Below are positions 28,530 to 36,932 of a stretch of DNA of 64,000 nucleotides, piece by piece. Positions within the stretch are counted from its first letter, which is position 1; each line of letters opens with the position of its first letter. The DNA is from Kitasatospora kifunensis (GTDB lineage Bacteria > Actinomycetota > Actinomycetes > Streptomycetales > Streptomycetaceae). The notes below the pieces were generated by a model. The model was not told the origin of the DNA. It made no database searches and worked only from the letters and a program-made list of their open reading frames with translations. The stretch spans positions 2,976,001-3,040,000 of the forward strand of contig NZ_JACHJV010000001.1 in the NCBI RefSeq assembly GCF_014203855.1, read 5' to 3'. The translations under genes were made by a program, and so were the position numbers.

Positions 28530-29755
28530 GCACTCCCGAGGAGCGTCGTGCCTTCGGCAAGCGGGTAGCCGGACTGCGCAAGCAACGCGGCGTGACACAG
28601 GATGAGTTGGCCGCATCGATCGGGCGGACGGCGAGTTGGCTGTCCCAGGTAGAACGCGGGGTCCAGCCCGTGAACCGCCTTGACGTGCTGCGGCTGCTGG
28701 CCGAAGGACTTGGCGTCTCCGTGCAGGCCCTTCGCTCTGACGCGCCGTTGGACACGACGGGCACGGAAGACGGCGAACCGAACGACCTGGATCAGGCTCG
28801 GCTCCTGCTCTCAGGGCATCCTGTGCCCTCGCTGCTCCTCGGAGGACATCCGACGGGCGTCCCCACCGACCTGCCCGAACTGCGTCTCAGCGTCGAACAC
28901 ATCTGGGAACTGACCCATGAGAGCCGCTTCGCCGATCTCAGCACGGCTCTCGCCTCGCTGGTCCCCCGCATCGAACGGGCGGTCCGCACAGCTCCAAGCG
29001 AGGAGCAGCCCGAACTCTGGCTGCTGCTGAGCCGGAGCTACCAGGCTCTGTCCGCCGCCTTCGTCCGCCAGGACGAGGCCGACGCCGCGTGGGTGGCGGC
29101 CGACCGGGCGATCTGGACGGCAGAGCAGTCCGGCGAGCCGTTGCAGGTCCTTGCGAGTGTCTTCCGGCTGGCCCAGGCCTTCGTCCGGCTCAGACGGCTT
29201 GATCAGGCCGAGCACACGGCCACCACAGCGGTGGCTGCCCTGAACGACTCCGTCCAGCAGAGCGGCCCCGAGGCCCTCTCACTGTTGGGCTCACTGCACC
29301 TTGCTCTTGCTACCGTGCACGGCCGCGCCGGTGACCGCGCCGCAGCACTCGATGCGCTGGACCAGGCTCGGCGGGTAGCCCAGCGCATCGGCACGGACCG
29401 GAACGACTTCGGCACGGAGTTCGGCCCGACCAACGTGGAGATCCAGGCCGTCTCCCTCGCGGTCGAGCTCGGCGATGCCGGCGAAGCCATCGAGACAGGG
29501 CGTCGAATCGACCCCACCCACCTGTCCGTCGAACGGCGGGCCCGCCTGTTGATGGACATCGGCCGGGCCTACGCGCAGCGCCGTCAGGGCGGTGAGGCGC
29601 TCGCCCACCTGCTCCAGGCCGAGGCGATCGCCCCCGAGCTCATCCGTACGCATGCCGCCGCCCGAGCCGCGATTCGGGAACTCGTGCTGGTTGCCGGTCA
29701 GGCCGCTCCGCCGGAGCTGATCGCACTGGCGGAGCGCGCGGACGCCCGGCCGTGA
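28526..29755 (+). CDS. XRE-family regulator with C-terminal helical repeats
   Basis: N-terminal helix-turn-helix domain (residues about 12-68, with RKQRGVTQDELAASIG and SWLSQVERG) followed by roughly 330 residues of alpha-helical TPR-like repeats that could bind a ligand or peptide. The 409-residue layout is common in streptomycete XRE proteins. GTG at 28526 overlaps the ABM stop. It probably controls its own promoter at 28113-28158 and the divergent hypothetical gene. Confidence 0.85.
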   Translation: MSTPEERRAFGKRVAGLRKQRGVTQDELAASIGRTASWLSQVERGVQPVNRLDVLRLLAEGLGVSVQALRSDAPLDTTGTEDGEPNDLDQARLLLSGHPVPSLLLGGHPTGVPTDLPELRLSVEHIWELTHESRFADLSTALASLVPRIERAVRTAPSEEQPELWLLLSRSYQALSAAFVRQDEADAAWVAADRAIWTAEQSGEPLQVLASVFRLAQAFVRLRRLDQAEHTATTAVAALNDSVQQSGPEALSLLGSLHLALATVHGRAGDRAAALDALDQARRVAQRIGTDRNDFGTEFGPTNVEIQAVSLAVELGDAGEAIETGRRIDPTHLSVERRARLLMDIGRAYAQRRQGGEALAHLLQAEAIAPELIRTHAAARAAIRELVLVAGQAAPPELIALAERADARP

Positions 29756-29892
29756 GGTAGCGGCACCAGATATAGGTGCGGCGGGGCCCGGGTCGGTGAC
29801 CTGTGTCCCGCCGCACTGAACTCCAGGGTGGCGTGGTCCGCTCGGCCTATCGTGCGCGGGCCTACGATGCCTGGAGATCACTGAGGAGGGCT

Positions 29893-30483
29893 ATGGCCAC
29901 CAGCGGCGATAAGCAGCCCAAGTACCAGCGGACTGCCGCGCTCAAGACAGCCATCGAGTCGGTGCGGCGGCGGAGCATCCAGCGGCTGGCCGAGAGTCAG
30001 TGGGGGTCGGGCCGGTCGATCTGGTCGGCGGATATCGAGAACCGCACTCTGGAAGTCGACCAGGTCGACGTCTCCGAACAGGGCGCGCCGGAGCTGATCG
30101 CTGGGGTGCTGGGGCTGGAGCCGGGCGAGCCCGTCTGTGTGCGGCATCGGCGCTTCGTTCTCGACGGCAAGCCGGTGCTGCTCTCCACCTCGTACCTGCC
30201 GGCGGCGCTGGTCGCGGGCACGCTGATCACTCAGCCGGACTCCGGGCCGGGCGGCAGCTACGCCCGCCTCGCCGAGATCGGCGCGAAGCCGGTGCACTTC
30301 CGCGAGGAGATCCGCTCGCGGATGCCCGCGAAGGACGAGGGCGCCCGCCTGGAGCTGAGCGCGGGCACGCCCGTGATCCTCGTCTGCCGCACCGCCTACA
30401 CGGCAGACGCGCGAGCCGTCGAGGTCAACGAGATGGTGCTGGATGCTGCGTCCTACGTACTGGAGTACGACTTCGACGCCTGA
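29893..30483 (+). CDS. UTRA-domain protein lacking the GntR DNA-binding domain
   Basis: The 196-residue protein has a complete UTRA effector domain (about residues 30-195: IQRLAESQWGSGRSIWSADI to SYVLEYDFDA), as in GntR/HutC regulators. The N terminus keeps only the start of the winged helix (KQPKYQRTAALKTAIES) and jumps straight to VRRRSIQRL. Some 50 residues of the DNA-binding domain are missing without breaking the frame. GAGGAGG precedes the ATG. It may be a decayed regulator or a non-DNA-binding modulator. The family with intact HTH is common on actinomycete integrative elements. Confidence 0.8.
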   Translation: MATSGDKQPKYQRTAALKTAIESVRRRSIQRLAESQWGSGRSIWSADIENRTLEVDQVDVSEQGAPELIAGVLGLEPGEPVCVRHRRFVLDGKPVLLSTSYLPAALVAGTLITQPDSGPGGSYARLAEIGAKPVHFREEIRSRMPAKDEGARLELSAGTPVILVCRTAYTADARAVEVNEMVLDAASYVLEYDFDA

Positions 30484-30530
30484 CGGCGGAGCCCTGTTGG
30501 GCAGCGGTTCTGGCTACAGCCTGCTCCAGC

Positions 30531-30881
30531 TCACCCGTTCACCGCCGCGAACGCCGAGCGGTAGATCTCGGCGACCTCGACAGCCCGCTCCCGACACTCC
30601 TGGATGCTCTCAGCGTGGTTGGCCAGGTAGTTCGCCCGGTGGTACGCCTGGGCGGTCTGCGGGTGCCGCTCGATCTCCACGATCGCGGACCAGTGGGCCA
30701 AGAAGGCGCGGATCGGGTTGACGCTGCCCTGCGTGACGGCCTCCGCCATGGCCCTCGTCTGCCCATCCACCATCTCTGGGAGCTGGTCCGCGGCGACGAC
30801 GGCGAGCGCGGCCTTGAGCGCGGCCGGGGTCTTCTCGGGCCGGGGAATGAGCTCGATTCCGTCGTGCACCGGCTGGCTCAC
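30531..30881 (-). CDS. DUF6247 family protein
   Basis: Small soluble, mostly helical protein of 116 residues beginning SQPVHDGIELIPRPEKTPAA after a GTG start. GGAGAGGAG lies 8 nt upstream of GTG 30881, which favours this start over an ATG at 30941. It resembles streptomycete DUF6247 proteins of unknown role, which I recall near small regulatory genes. It is convergent with the UTRA gene. Confidence 0.7.
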   Translation of the reverse strand: MSQPVHDGIELIPRPEKTPAALKAALAVVAADQLPEMVDGQTRAMAEAVTQGSVNPIRAFLAHWSAIVEIERHPQTAQAYHRANYLANHAESIQECRERAVEVAEIYRSAFAAVNG

Positions 30882-30959
30882 AGTGGCACTCCTCTCCTCG
30901 GATGTGAGGCTACCCGCCTTCGCTGCGGCAGGTGGCGTCATCGGGCGCTGCGGTCATGC

Positions 30960-30992
30960 CGAAGGCCCGGGTCCAGGGGACCCGGGCCTTCG
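30960..30992. terminator. Terminator downstream of the serine protease gene
   Basis: Perfect 15-bp stem (cgaaggcccgggtcc and complement) with a 3-nt loop agg, 18 nt after the stop of the leftward protease gene. Confidence 0.85.
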
Positions 30993-31009
30993 CTGTGCCG
31001 TTCCGCCGC

Positions 31010-32101
31010 TCAGGTGGAGCTGGAGACGGCCAGGTTGTACAGGTTGCCGATGGTCTGGTCGAAGTAGGCGCTGTACGAGATGTCCGGGGTGTTGCCGCCC
31101 TGCTGGTAGCCGCCGATGACGCCGATGACGTTGCCGTCGGCGGTGTTGATCCAGGGGCCGCCGCTGGTGCCGCCGGTGTAGGAGGGGCAGTAGATGCTGC
31201 GCTGGTAGGTGCTCTGCTGGCCGGTGGAGTCGGCGCAGAGCAGGGGCACCTCGCTGGTGTTGGGGTAGCCGTAGAGGCGGACGTTGGCGCCGAAGGACTC
31301 GTTGAGGCCGAGCGTGTTGCCGCCGACCACGTCCTCGATCCGCTGGCCGCTGCTGTTGGGGGCGACCTGGAGGAAGGCGAAGTCCTGGTCGGTGTCGCCG
31401 TTCTGGGTCCAGCCGTTGGTCTCGTAGACCTGGGTGACCTGCCAGACGCCGTACGGGGTCTGGCCGTTGCGGTAGCCCGGGACGAAGGTCACGCCGGAGG
31501 CGCTGCTCACGCAGTGGGCGGCGGTGACCAGCAGGTTGCGGGTGGAGCTGTGCACCACGCTGGCCGAGCAGAAGTGGTTGCCGGCGGTCGCGGAGCCGCT
31601 GAACAGGGCGCCGACCCGGTTGGACTCGGGGGTCACCGGGGCGGTGCCGGTGGTCACCGTCGAGCGGGTGGAGTCGGTGGACGAGTCGGTGGAGGAGTCG
31701 CTCGGCGAGGGGGTGGCGGGGGTGGGCGTGGCCGAGTCGGTGGGGCTCGGCGTCGGCGACGGGGTGGGGGTGGGCGAGGGCGTCGGTGAGGGCGAGTTGA
31801 CCGGCGGCAGCTGCCCCAGCGGCGTGGAACTGCTCGCGGGCGGCCCGGCCGGGGCCTCGGTGGCGGCCGAGGGGGCGGACGGCGAGGGGTTGGCCGACGA
31901 CGAGGGGCCGCCGGCCTTCGTGCCCTTGACGACCGAGGCGGTCAAGGCGCTGGCGACCCTGCTGGAGGCGTCGGCCCGGGAGGTCAGCAGGCTGACACCC
32001 ACGACGGCGATGAGCACGATGGTGGCGAGTGAGGCCACCAGGACGATCGGACGGCGGACGAGACGGGGGTGACTGCGGTGCCGGCGCTGCTGACTTGTCA
32101 T
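31010..32101 (-). CDS. Membrane-anchored trypsin-like serine protease
   Basis: The 363-residue protein has a basic N terminus and a single hydrophobic segment (about residues 20-42) serving as signal or anchor. A Ser/Pro/Thr-rich stalk of about 100 residues follows (PSPTPSPTPTPSP repeats), then a chymotrypsin-fold domain. The catalytic triad is visible: His in VTAAHCV, Asp in TDQDFAFLQV, Ser in TGGTSGGPW. It should act outside the membrane. Start ATG 32101 (MTSQQRRH). The gene stands alone with its own terminator. Confidence 0.9.
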   Translation of the reverse strand: MTSQQRRHRSHPRLVRRPIVLVASLATIVLIAVVGVSLLTSRADASSRVASALTASVVKGTKAGGPSSSANPSPSAPSAATEAPAGPPASSSTPLGQLPPVNSPSPTPSPTPTPSPTPSPTDSATPTPATPSPSDSSTDSSTDSTRSTVTTGTAPVTPESNRVGALFSGSATAGNHFCSASVVHSSTRNLLVTAAHCVSSASGVTFVPGYRNGQTPYGVWQVTQVYETNGWTQNGDTDQDFAFLQVAPNSSGQRIEDVVGGNTLGLNESFGANVRLYGYPNTSEVPLLCADSTGQQSTYQRSIYCPSYTGGTSGGPWINTADGNVIGVIGGYQQGGNTPDISYSAYFDQTIGNLYNLAVSSST

Positions 32102-32339
32102 CAGGTCGGTTACTCCTGCCCGCGATCGGTGGCCTGGCGGCCGATTGGTCGGCACCCGAAGAGTGCCGCGGCTACCTACGACTATCGCCGCCCTCACTGC
32201 GAACGCGATGATGCTCCACTGAGAGCCGTCTGAGAATCCACCGGGCGGCTCAGGCCAGGTGACCGTGACCCATCATGACGGACGGGTCGCGACAGGAGAA
32301 GAGTGTGCGGAGTTAAAGCCCAGGTCAAAAGGGTGCATA

Positions 32340-32499
32340 AGAGGGTCCGCCAGTAGGGGGCCGGATGAAGGAGCGGCGTCCGGGCCGAGTCTGGGCGGTG
32401 CCGACGAAGGAGTCCATGCGGAGCATTGGCGACTGAGGAGAAGCCGTCCAGGCGAGAGTCCGGGCGTCGCGACGCCGGCCCCCTACTGGCGGACCCTCT
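32340..32499. mobile_element. MITE-like inverted-repeat element, copy A (160 bp)
   Basis: Perfect 25-bp terminal inverted repeats at 32340-32364 and 32475-32499, each including GAGGGTCCGCCAGTAGGGGG. The outer bases give TAA on both sides, consistent with a 3-bp TNA target duplication. The roughly 110-bp interior has no transposase. Its left part (gaaggagcg, then gggccgagtctgggcggtgccgacga in two blocks) recurs in copy C at 55452. It lies 9 nt beyond the stop of the leftward MFS gene, where it could also act as a terminator. The surrounding 407-nt gap otherwise contains the protease promoter. Confidence 0.75.
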
Positions 32500-32508
32500 A
32501 AGCCACCC

Positions 32509-34074
32509 TCAGGCCGTGTGAGCACGGTCTGAGGCCGCCGTGCCGACCGTCGCCTCGGTGTCCTTCCGCGCTGCCTCGCCTGGCGTGGGTCGGTGGTCGA
32601 CCATCACGAAGGCGAGCACCGCCGCGAAGAGCAGCACGCCCAGGGCCACCGTGGTGGCCACTGTGTAGCCGTGCACCGCGGCGGTCGCCTGGACCAGCTT
32701 GCTGCCGGCGCCGCGGCCCACCAGGTAGGTCGTGGTGGCGCTGGCCGCGATGGTGTTGAGCAGCGCGGTGCCGATCGAACCGCCGACCTGCTGGGCGGAG
32801 TTGATGGTGGCCGCGGCCGCACCGGTCTCCCGTGGGGCGATCCCCAGGGTGGCCAGGCTCATCGAGGGCATGAAGACCATGCCCATGCCCAGTCCGAGCA
32901 GGAGTTCGGCCGGCAGCACCGAGTCGGCGTACGCGCTGTCCACCGTCAGCCGGGTCAACCACGCCATCCCGCAGGAGGCGAGCAGCAGGCCGGGCACGAT
33001 CAGGTTGCGCGAGGGCACCCGGGTCATCATCCGGGCGGCGAACCCGGTGGAGCTCAGGACGATCGCGCCGGTCATCGGCAGGAAGGCGACACCGGTCAGC
33101 AATGGGGAGAAGTTCTTGATCTCTTGGAGGTAGTAGGTCAGGAAGAGGAAGAGGCCGAAGAGGCCGACCACGGCCAGCCCGACCGAGAGCGCGGCGCCGC
33201 CCCGGTTGCGGTCGCCGACGATGTGCAGCGGCAGCAGGGGGTGGTCACAGTGGCGCTCGGCGGCCACGAAGGCGGCCAGCAGGGCCGCGCCCAGGGCCAG
33301 GCAGAGCAGCACCAGCCAGTGGCTCCAACCGCGCGACTCCGCCTCCGAGGTGCCGTAGACGATCGCCAGCAGCCCGCCGCAGCCGAGCAGGGCGCCGGGC
33401 AGGTCGAGCGGGATCCGCGTGCCCTTGCCGATGAAGTCGCGGCGCAGCAGCCGGGAGGCGCCGAAGGCCGCGCCCAGCGCGATCGGCACGTTGACGAACA
33501 GGCACCAGCGCCAGTTGAGGTACTGGGTCAGCACGCCGCCCGCGATGAAGCCGATCGCGCTGCCGCCGGCGGCGATCGCGCCGAAGATGCCGAAGGCGGT
33601 GGACCGCTGTCTGGGTTCGGTGAAGGTGGTGGAGAGCAGCCCGAGCGCCGAGGGGGCCAGCAGAGCGCCGAACGCGCCTTGCAGGGCGCGGGCGGCGAAG
33701 AGCATCTCCGGCGTCGCCGAGGAGCCGCCGAGGGCGGAGGCCGCCGCGAACCCGAGCAGCCCGATCATGAACGTGCGCTTGCGGCCGTAGAGATCCCCCA
33801 CCCGGCCGCCGAGCAGCAGCAGGCCGCCGAAGGCCAGCGTGTAGGCGGTGACCACCCACTGCCGGTTCCCGTTGGAGATTCCCAGGTCGTGCTGGGCGGA
33901 GGGGAGCGCGATGTTCACGATCGTGACGTCGAGCACGATCATCAGCTGGGCGAGGGCGATCACGGCGAGAGCCCGCCAGCGGCGGGGGTCCGGCGCTGGG
34001 TCGACCATGGCGGGTTGCGCGGACACGGCTGGGGCCTTCCGAACGGGGGCGCCGTCGGCGTGCGCGAACGGCAC
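32509..34074 (-). CDS. MFS multidrug exporter, DHA2 (14-helix) type
   Basis: Proton-driven drug efflux permease. The 521-residue protein has 14 predicted helices. Motif A is GRVGDLYGRKRTFM after the second helix, and motif D1 is LAQLMIVLDVTIVNIALP in the first. Start GTG 34074 follows GGAGG. The promoter region carries a long A/T-rich inverted repeat at 34127-34162. A MITE-like element lies just after its stop. The TetR gene at 36138 is the nearest regulator, but a peptidase gene lies between. Confidence 0.9.
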   Translation of the reverse strand: MPFAHADGAPVRKAPAVSAQPAMVDPAPDPRRWRALAVIALAQLMIVLDVTIVNIALPSAQHDLGISNGNRQWVVTAYTLAFGGLLLLGGRVGDLYGRKRTFMIGLLGFAAASALGGSSATPEMLFAARALQGAFGALLAPSALGLLSTTFTEPRQRSTAFGIFGAIAAGGSAIGFIAGGVLTQYLNWRWCLFVNVPIALGAAFGASRLLRRDFIGKGTRIPLDLPGALLGCGGLLAIVYGTSEAESRGWSHWLVLLCLALGAALLAAFVAAERHCDHPLLPLHIVGDRNRGGAALSVGLAVVGLFGLFLFLTYYLQEIKNFSPLLTGVAFLPMTGAIVLSSTGFAARMMTRVPSRNLIVPGLLLASCGMAWLTRLTVDSAYADSVLPAELLLGLGMGMVFMPSMSLATLGIAPRETGAAAATINSAQQVGGSIGTALLNTIAASATTTYLVGRGAGSKLVQATAAVHGYTVATTVALGVLLFAAVLAFVMVDHRPTPGEAARKDTEATVGTAASDRAHTA

Positions 34075-34126
34075 TGCCCTCCAGCCAAGCTCTTACTCGG
34101 GGACACGGGCAAGCAAAAAAGCCTAC

Positions 34127-34162
34127 AAAACTGGACAAAGCATGATGTTTTGTCGAAGTTTT
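34127..34162. promoter_or_regulatory. Candidate operator upstream of the MFS gene
   Basis: Imperfect inverted repeat in a strikingly A/T-rich patch: left arm aaaactggacaaa, right arm tttgtcgaagtttt, separated by about 9 nt. It overlaps another, ACAAAAC (34125-34131) with GTTTTGT (34147-34153). It is 53-88 nt upstream of the MFS start on the minus strand, where a repressor of the exporter would be expected to bind. Confidence 0.55.
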
Positions 34163-34179
34163 AACAGGCTGCACGGGCC

Positions 34180-34213
34180 GCGTGGGTCCCACTCCCCCAG
34201 GTGGGACCCACGC
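34180..34213. terminator. Terminator downstream of the DUF885 gene
   Basis: 13-bp perfect stem gcgtgggtcccac and its complement with an 8-nt loop tcccccag, 35 nt after the stop of the leftward DUF885 gene. Confidence 0.8.
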
Positions 34214-34247
34214 GAGCGCCGCTCCGCAGCGCCGGGAGCGGACCCGC

Positions 34248-35990
34248 CTAGAGCTCCGCGAGCGCCGCCGTCAGGTCGTCGAGCCCGAGCGAACCCTGCG
34301 AGAGCGCCGCCATGTGCCAGGCCTTGAGGTCGAACTCCTCACCGCGCGCCTCGTGCGCCGCCCGCGCGGCCGACCGCCCGCGCAGCCAGGCGCGCTCGCC
34401 GAGCTTGTAGCCGATCGCCTGACCCGGCATACCGAGGTAGCGCACCAGCTCGCTGTCCAGGAAGGCCGGGGCCAGACCGCAGTACTGCCCGAAGAACTCG
34501 CGAGCCAGCTCCGGCGTCATCAACTCGCCGGGACGGTAGGGCGAGTCGGCCGGGAACTCCAGGCCCACGTGCATGCCGATGTCCACGATCACCCGCAGGG
34601 CCCGCAGCATCTGCGCGTTGAGGTAGCCGAGCCGGTGGCCGGGGTCCGTCAGGTAGCCCAGCTCGTCCATCAGGCGCTCGGCGTACAGCGCCCAGCCCTC
34701 CAGGTTGGCGCTCACCGCGCCCAGGCTGACCTGATAGGTGGAGAGGCTGCCGGCCACGTGGTTCCACTGTGCCAGCTGCAGGTGGTGGCCGGGCACGCCC
34801 TCGTGGTACCAGGTGCTCACCAAGTCCCAGACGGGGAAGCTGTCGCGGCCCATCAGCGGCAGCCAGGTGCGCCCGGGGCGGCTGAAGTCCAGCGAGGGCG
34901 CGGTGTAGTAGGGCGCGCTCGCGGTGCCGGGCGGCGCGATCCTGGACTCGACCCGGGTGACCGGCTCGGCCAGGTCGAAGTGGACGCCCTGCAGGTCGTT
35001 GATCGCCTGGTCCATCAGACCCTGTAGGTACTCCCTGGCGGCCTCGCTGCCCTCGATCGCAGGCCCGTCGTTCTCCAGCCAGTGCATCGCCTCCATCGGC
35101 GCGCTGCCGGGGAGCACCTTCTCGGCCTCGACGCGCATCTGCGCGGCCAGGTCGTGGAACTCGGTCCAGGCCCACTGGTAGGCCTCGTCCAGGTCCAGGT
35201 CGGCGCCGTTCCACAGGCGCACGTAGCGCTGGTAGCGCTCGCGGCCGACCGCGTCGGGCGTGCCGGCGGCGGCGGGGGCGTAGACCTCGCGGAGCCAGTC
35301 GCGCAGCTCGGCCAGCGCGGCCGTGGCGGCCAGCGCGTGCCCGGTCAGCTCGGCACGCAGCGCCTCGGGGGCCGGCGCCACCAGGGCGCCGAACCAGCCG
35401 GCCGCCTTGCCCGCGGGCTCGGCCGCCTCGTCCGGCGCCAGCCACTCGGCGATCTGCCCGATCACCGTGCTGACCTGCTGCGGGCCGGAGAACAGGCCGC
35501 GCTCGATGCCCTCGGTCAAGGTGGCGCGGTACTGCTGGACGGCCAGCGGGAACCGGGCCAGGCGCCGACCGAGCCGGGCCCAGTCGTCCTCGGTCTCGGT
35601 GGGCAGCAGGGTGAAGAGCTCGCGGGTGTCGTGCAGCGGCGAGCCGAGGTTGCGCACCGCGCGCAGCCCCTCGCCGGCGTCGTACACGGCCAGTTCGGAG
35701 GTGAGCCGCTCGCGCAGCAGCCGGGCGCAGCGCTGCTCGGCCGCCGGATCCACGGCAGCCGCGATGGCGCCGGCGGCCTCGGCCGCGTCGAGCTCGGCCA
35801 GTGTGCGGCGACCGAGCTCGGCGATGGCCGCAAGACCCGCCGGGGACAGGTCGGGCAGGTGGTCGTCCTGCGGGTTGAGGCCGAGGTACACCGCGGTCAT
35901 CGGGTTGAGGTCGGCGAGTGCCTGGACGTACGCGTCCGCGAGCTGGCGCGGAGTGCGGCCATCGGCGGCGGGATTCGGTTCGGGAGCCAT
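34248..35990 (-). CDS. DUF885 family metallopeptidase-like protein
   Basis: The 580-residue soluble protein has the family metal site YHEGVPGHHLQLAQ near residue 400 (HE..GHH, an HEXXH variant) and the C-terminal LGYKLGERAWLRGR-like segment. DUF885 proteins are largely helical zinc peptidase-like enzymes of unresolved substrate. No signal peptide is seen. It lies divergent from a TetR gene (147-nt gap) that may regulate it, and has its own terminator. Confidence 0.88.
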   Translation of the reverse strand: MAPEPNPAADGRTPRQLADAYVQALADLNPMTAVYLGLNPQDDHLPDLSPAGLAAIAELGRRTLAELDAAEAAGAIAAAVDPAAEQRCARLLRERLTSELAVYDAGEGLRAVRNLGSPLHDTRELFTLLPTETEDDWARLGRRLARFPLAVQQYRATLTEGIERGLFSGPQQVSTVIGQIAEWLAPDEAAEPAGKAAGWFGALVAPAPEALRAELTGHALAATAALAELRDWLREVYAPAAAGTPDAVGRERYQRYVRLWNGADLDLDEAYQWAWTEFHDLAAQMRVEAEKVLPGSAPMEAMHWLENDGPAIEGSEAAREYLQGLMDQAINDLQGVHFDLAEPVTRVESRIAPPGTASAPYYTAPSLDFSRPGRTWLPLMGRDSFPVWDLVSTWYHEGVPGHHLQLAQWNHVAGSLSTYQVSLGAVSANLEGWALYAERLMDELGYLTDPGHRLGYLNAQMLRALRVIVDIGMHVGLEFPADSPYRPGELMTPELAREFFGQYCGLAPAFLDSELVRYLGMPGQAIGYKLGERAWLRGRSAARAAHEARGEEFDLKAWHMAALSQGSLGLDDLTAALAEL

Positions 35991-36137
35991 TCGGATATCT
36001 TTTCGCAGCCCGGACGCTTTGTAAGCCCCTTTCCGGAACCGGGGTTACAGGATCCGGCGCACAATGATCAGCCCCCGCGCACAACCGGTCACGCACGCGG
36101 GGTTCCGCCCAGCGGTCCGACCACTACGCTGACCGCC

Positions 36138-36896
36138 ATGAACGCCACCGAACCGGCCGCGCCGCCACCCGCGCCCGGCGCCCCCGCCGAGCGGCCCCGA
36201 CGCTCCGGGTACCGCCGCCTGCCGGTCCAGCAGCGCCGTGAGCAGCTGATCGCCGTGGCGCTGGAGCTGTTCAGCACCCGCCCGCCGGACGAGGTCAGCC
36301 TGGACGACGTCGCCGAGGCCTCCGGCGCCTCCCGTCCGCTGGTCTACCGCTACTTCGCCGGTGGCAAGCAGCAGCTCTACGAGGCCGCGCTGAGCAGCGC
36401 GGCCGAGGAGCTGATCAGCCGCTTCACGGTGCCTCCGCGCGGCACCCCGACCGAGCAGCTGGGCGCGGTGCTCGACGGCTACTTCTCCTTCGTCGCCGAA
36501 CACGCCGCCGGCTACGGCGCGCTGCTTCGCGGCGGCTCGGTGGTGGAGACGGCGCGGACCGGCGCGATAGTGGACAAGGTGCGCCGGGCCGCGCTGCGCC
36601 GCACCCTGCGCTACATGGCGGTGCCCGAGCCGGGGCCCCGGCTGACCCTGCTGGTCCGCTCCTGGATCTCGGTGGTCGAGGCCTCCTCGCTCAGTTGGCT
36701 GGACGAGGGCCGGCAGATCCCGCAACGCCAGCTGCGGGAGTGGCTGGTGGACGAGTTCGTGGCGATGAGCGCGGCCACCGCCGCGCACGACCCGCAGAGC
36801 GCCGAGATGCTGGCCGGCCTGCTGGCGCTGGAGGCGCCGGACGGGCGGGCCGCCGCGCTGCTGGAGCGGCTGAGCAGCCTGCGGGTCGGCGGCTGA
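36138..36896 (+). CDS. TetR/AcrR family transcriptional regulator
   Basis: 252 residues. The N-terminal HTH spans about residues 30-80 (QQRREQLIAVALELFSTRPP, then ASGASRPLVYRYF). A longer Pro/Ala-rich tail precedes it. The C-terminal ligand domain has no named family. It is divergent from DUF885, so autoregulation and control of that gene are likely; it could also act on the MFS gene beyond. ATG 36138 gives the HTH the usual short lead-in. Confidence 0.9.
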   Translation: MNATEPAAPPPAPGAPAERPRRSGYRRLPVQQRREQLIAVALELFSTRPPDEVSLDDVAEASGASRPLVYRYFAGGKQQLYEAALSSAAEELISRFTVPPRGTPTEQLGAVLDGYFSFVAEHAAGYGALLRGGSVVETARTGAIVDKVRRAALRRTLRYMAVPEPGPRLTLLVRSWISVVEASSLSWLDEGRQIPQRQLREWLVDEFVAMSAATAAHDPQSAEMLAGLLALEAPDGRAAALLERLSSLRVGG

Positions 36897-36909
36897 CCTC
36901 CCCGGGCAG

Positions 36910-36932
36910 AGGCCTGAGCGGGCCTCAGGCCT
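36910..36932. terminator. Bidirectional terminator between TetR and FAH-family genes
   Basis: 9-bp stem aggcctgag and complement with a 5-nt loop, between two convergent genes and overlapping the stop of the FAH-family gene. Confidence 0.6.

Noticed and set aside
31650-31900. Tandem Ser/Pro/Thr repeats as a possible CRISPR or satellite array
   Set aside because: They are in-frame codons of the protease stalk, without regular spacers.
27289-32101. An attachment-site duplication marking an integrated element after tRNA-Arg
   Set aside because: I looked for a second copy of the tRNA 3' end in the following sequence and saw none; no integrase is present either.
32325-32525. A 66-codon frame inside MITE copy A on the minus strand
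   Set aside because: It lies wholly within the repeat element, has no ribosome site, and the matching region of copy C is not open in the same way, so it is not evidence for an element-encoded protein.
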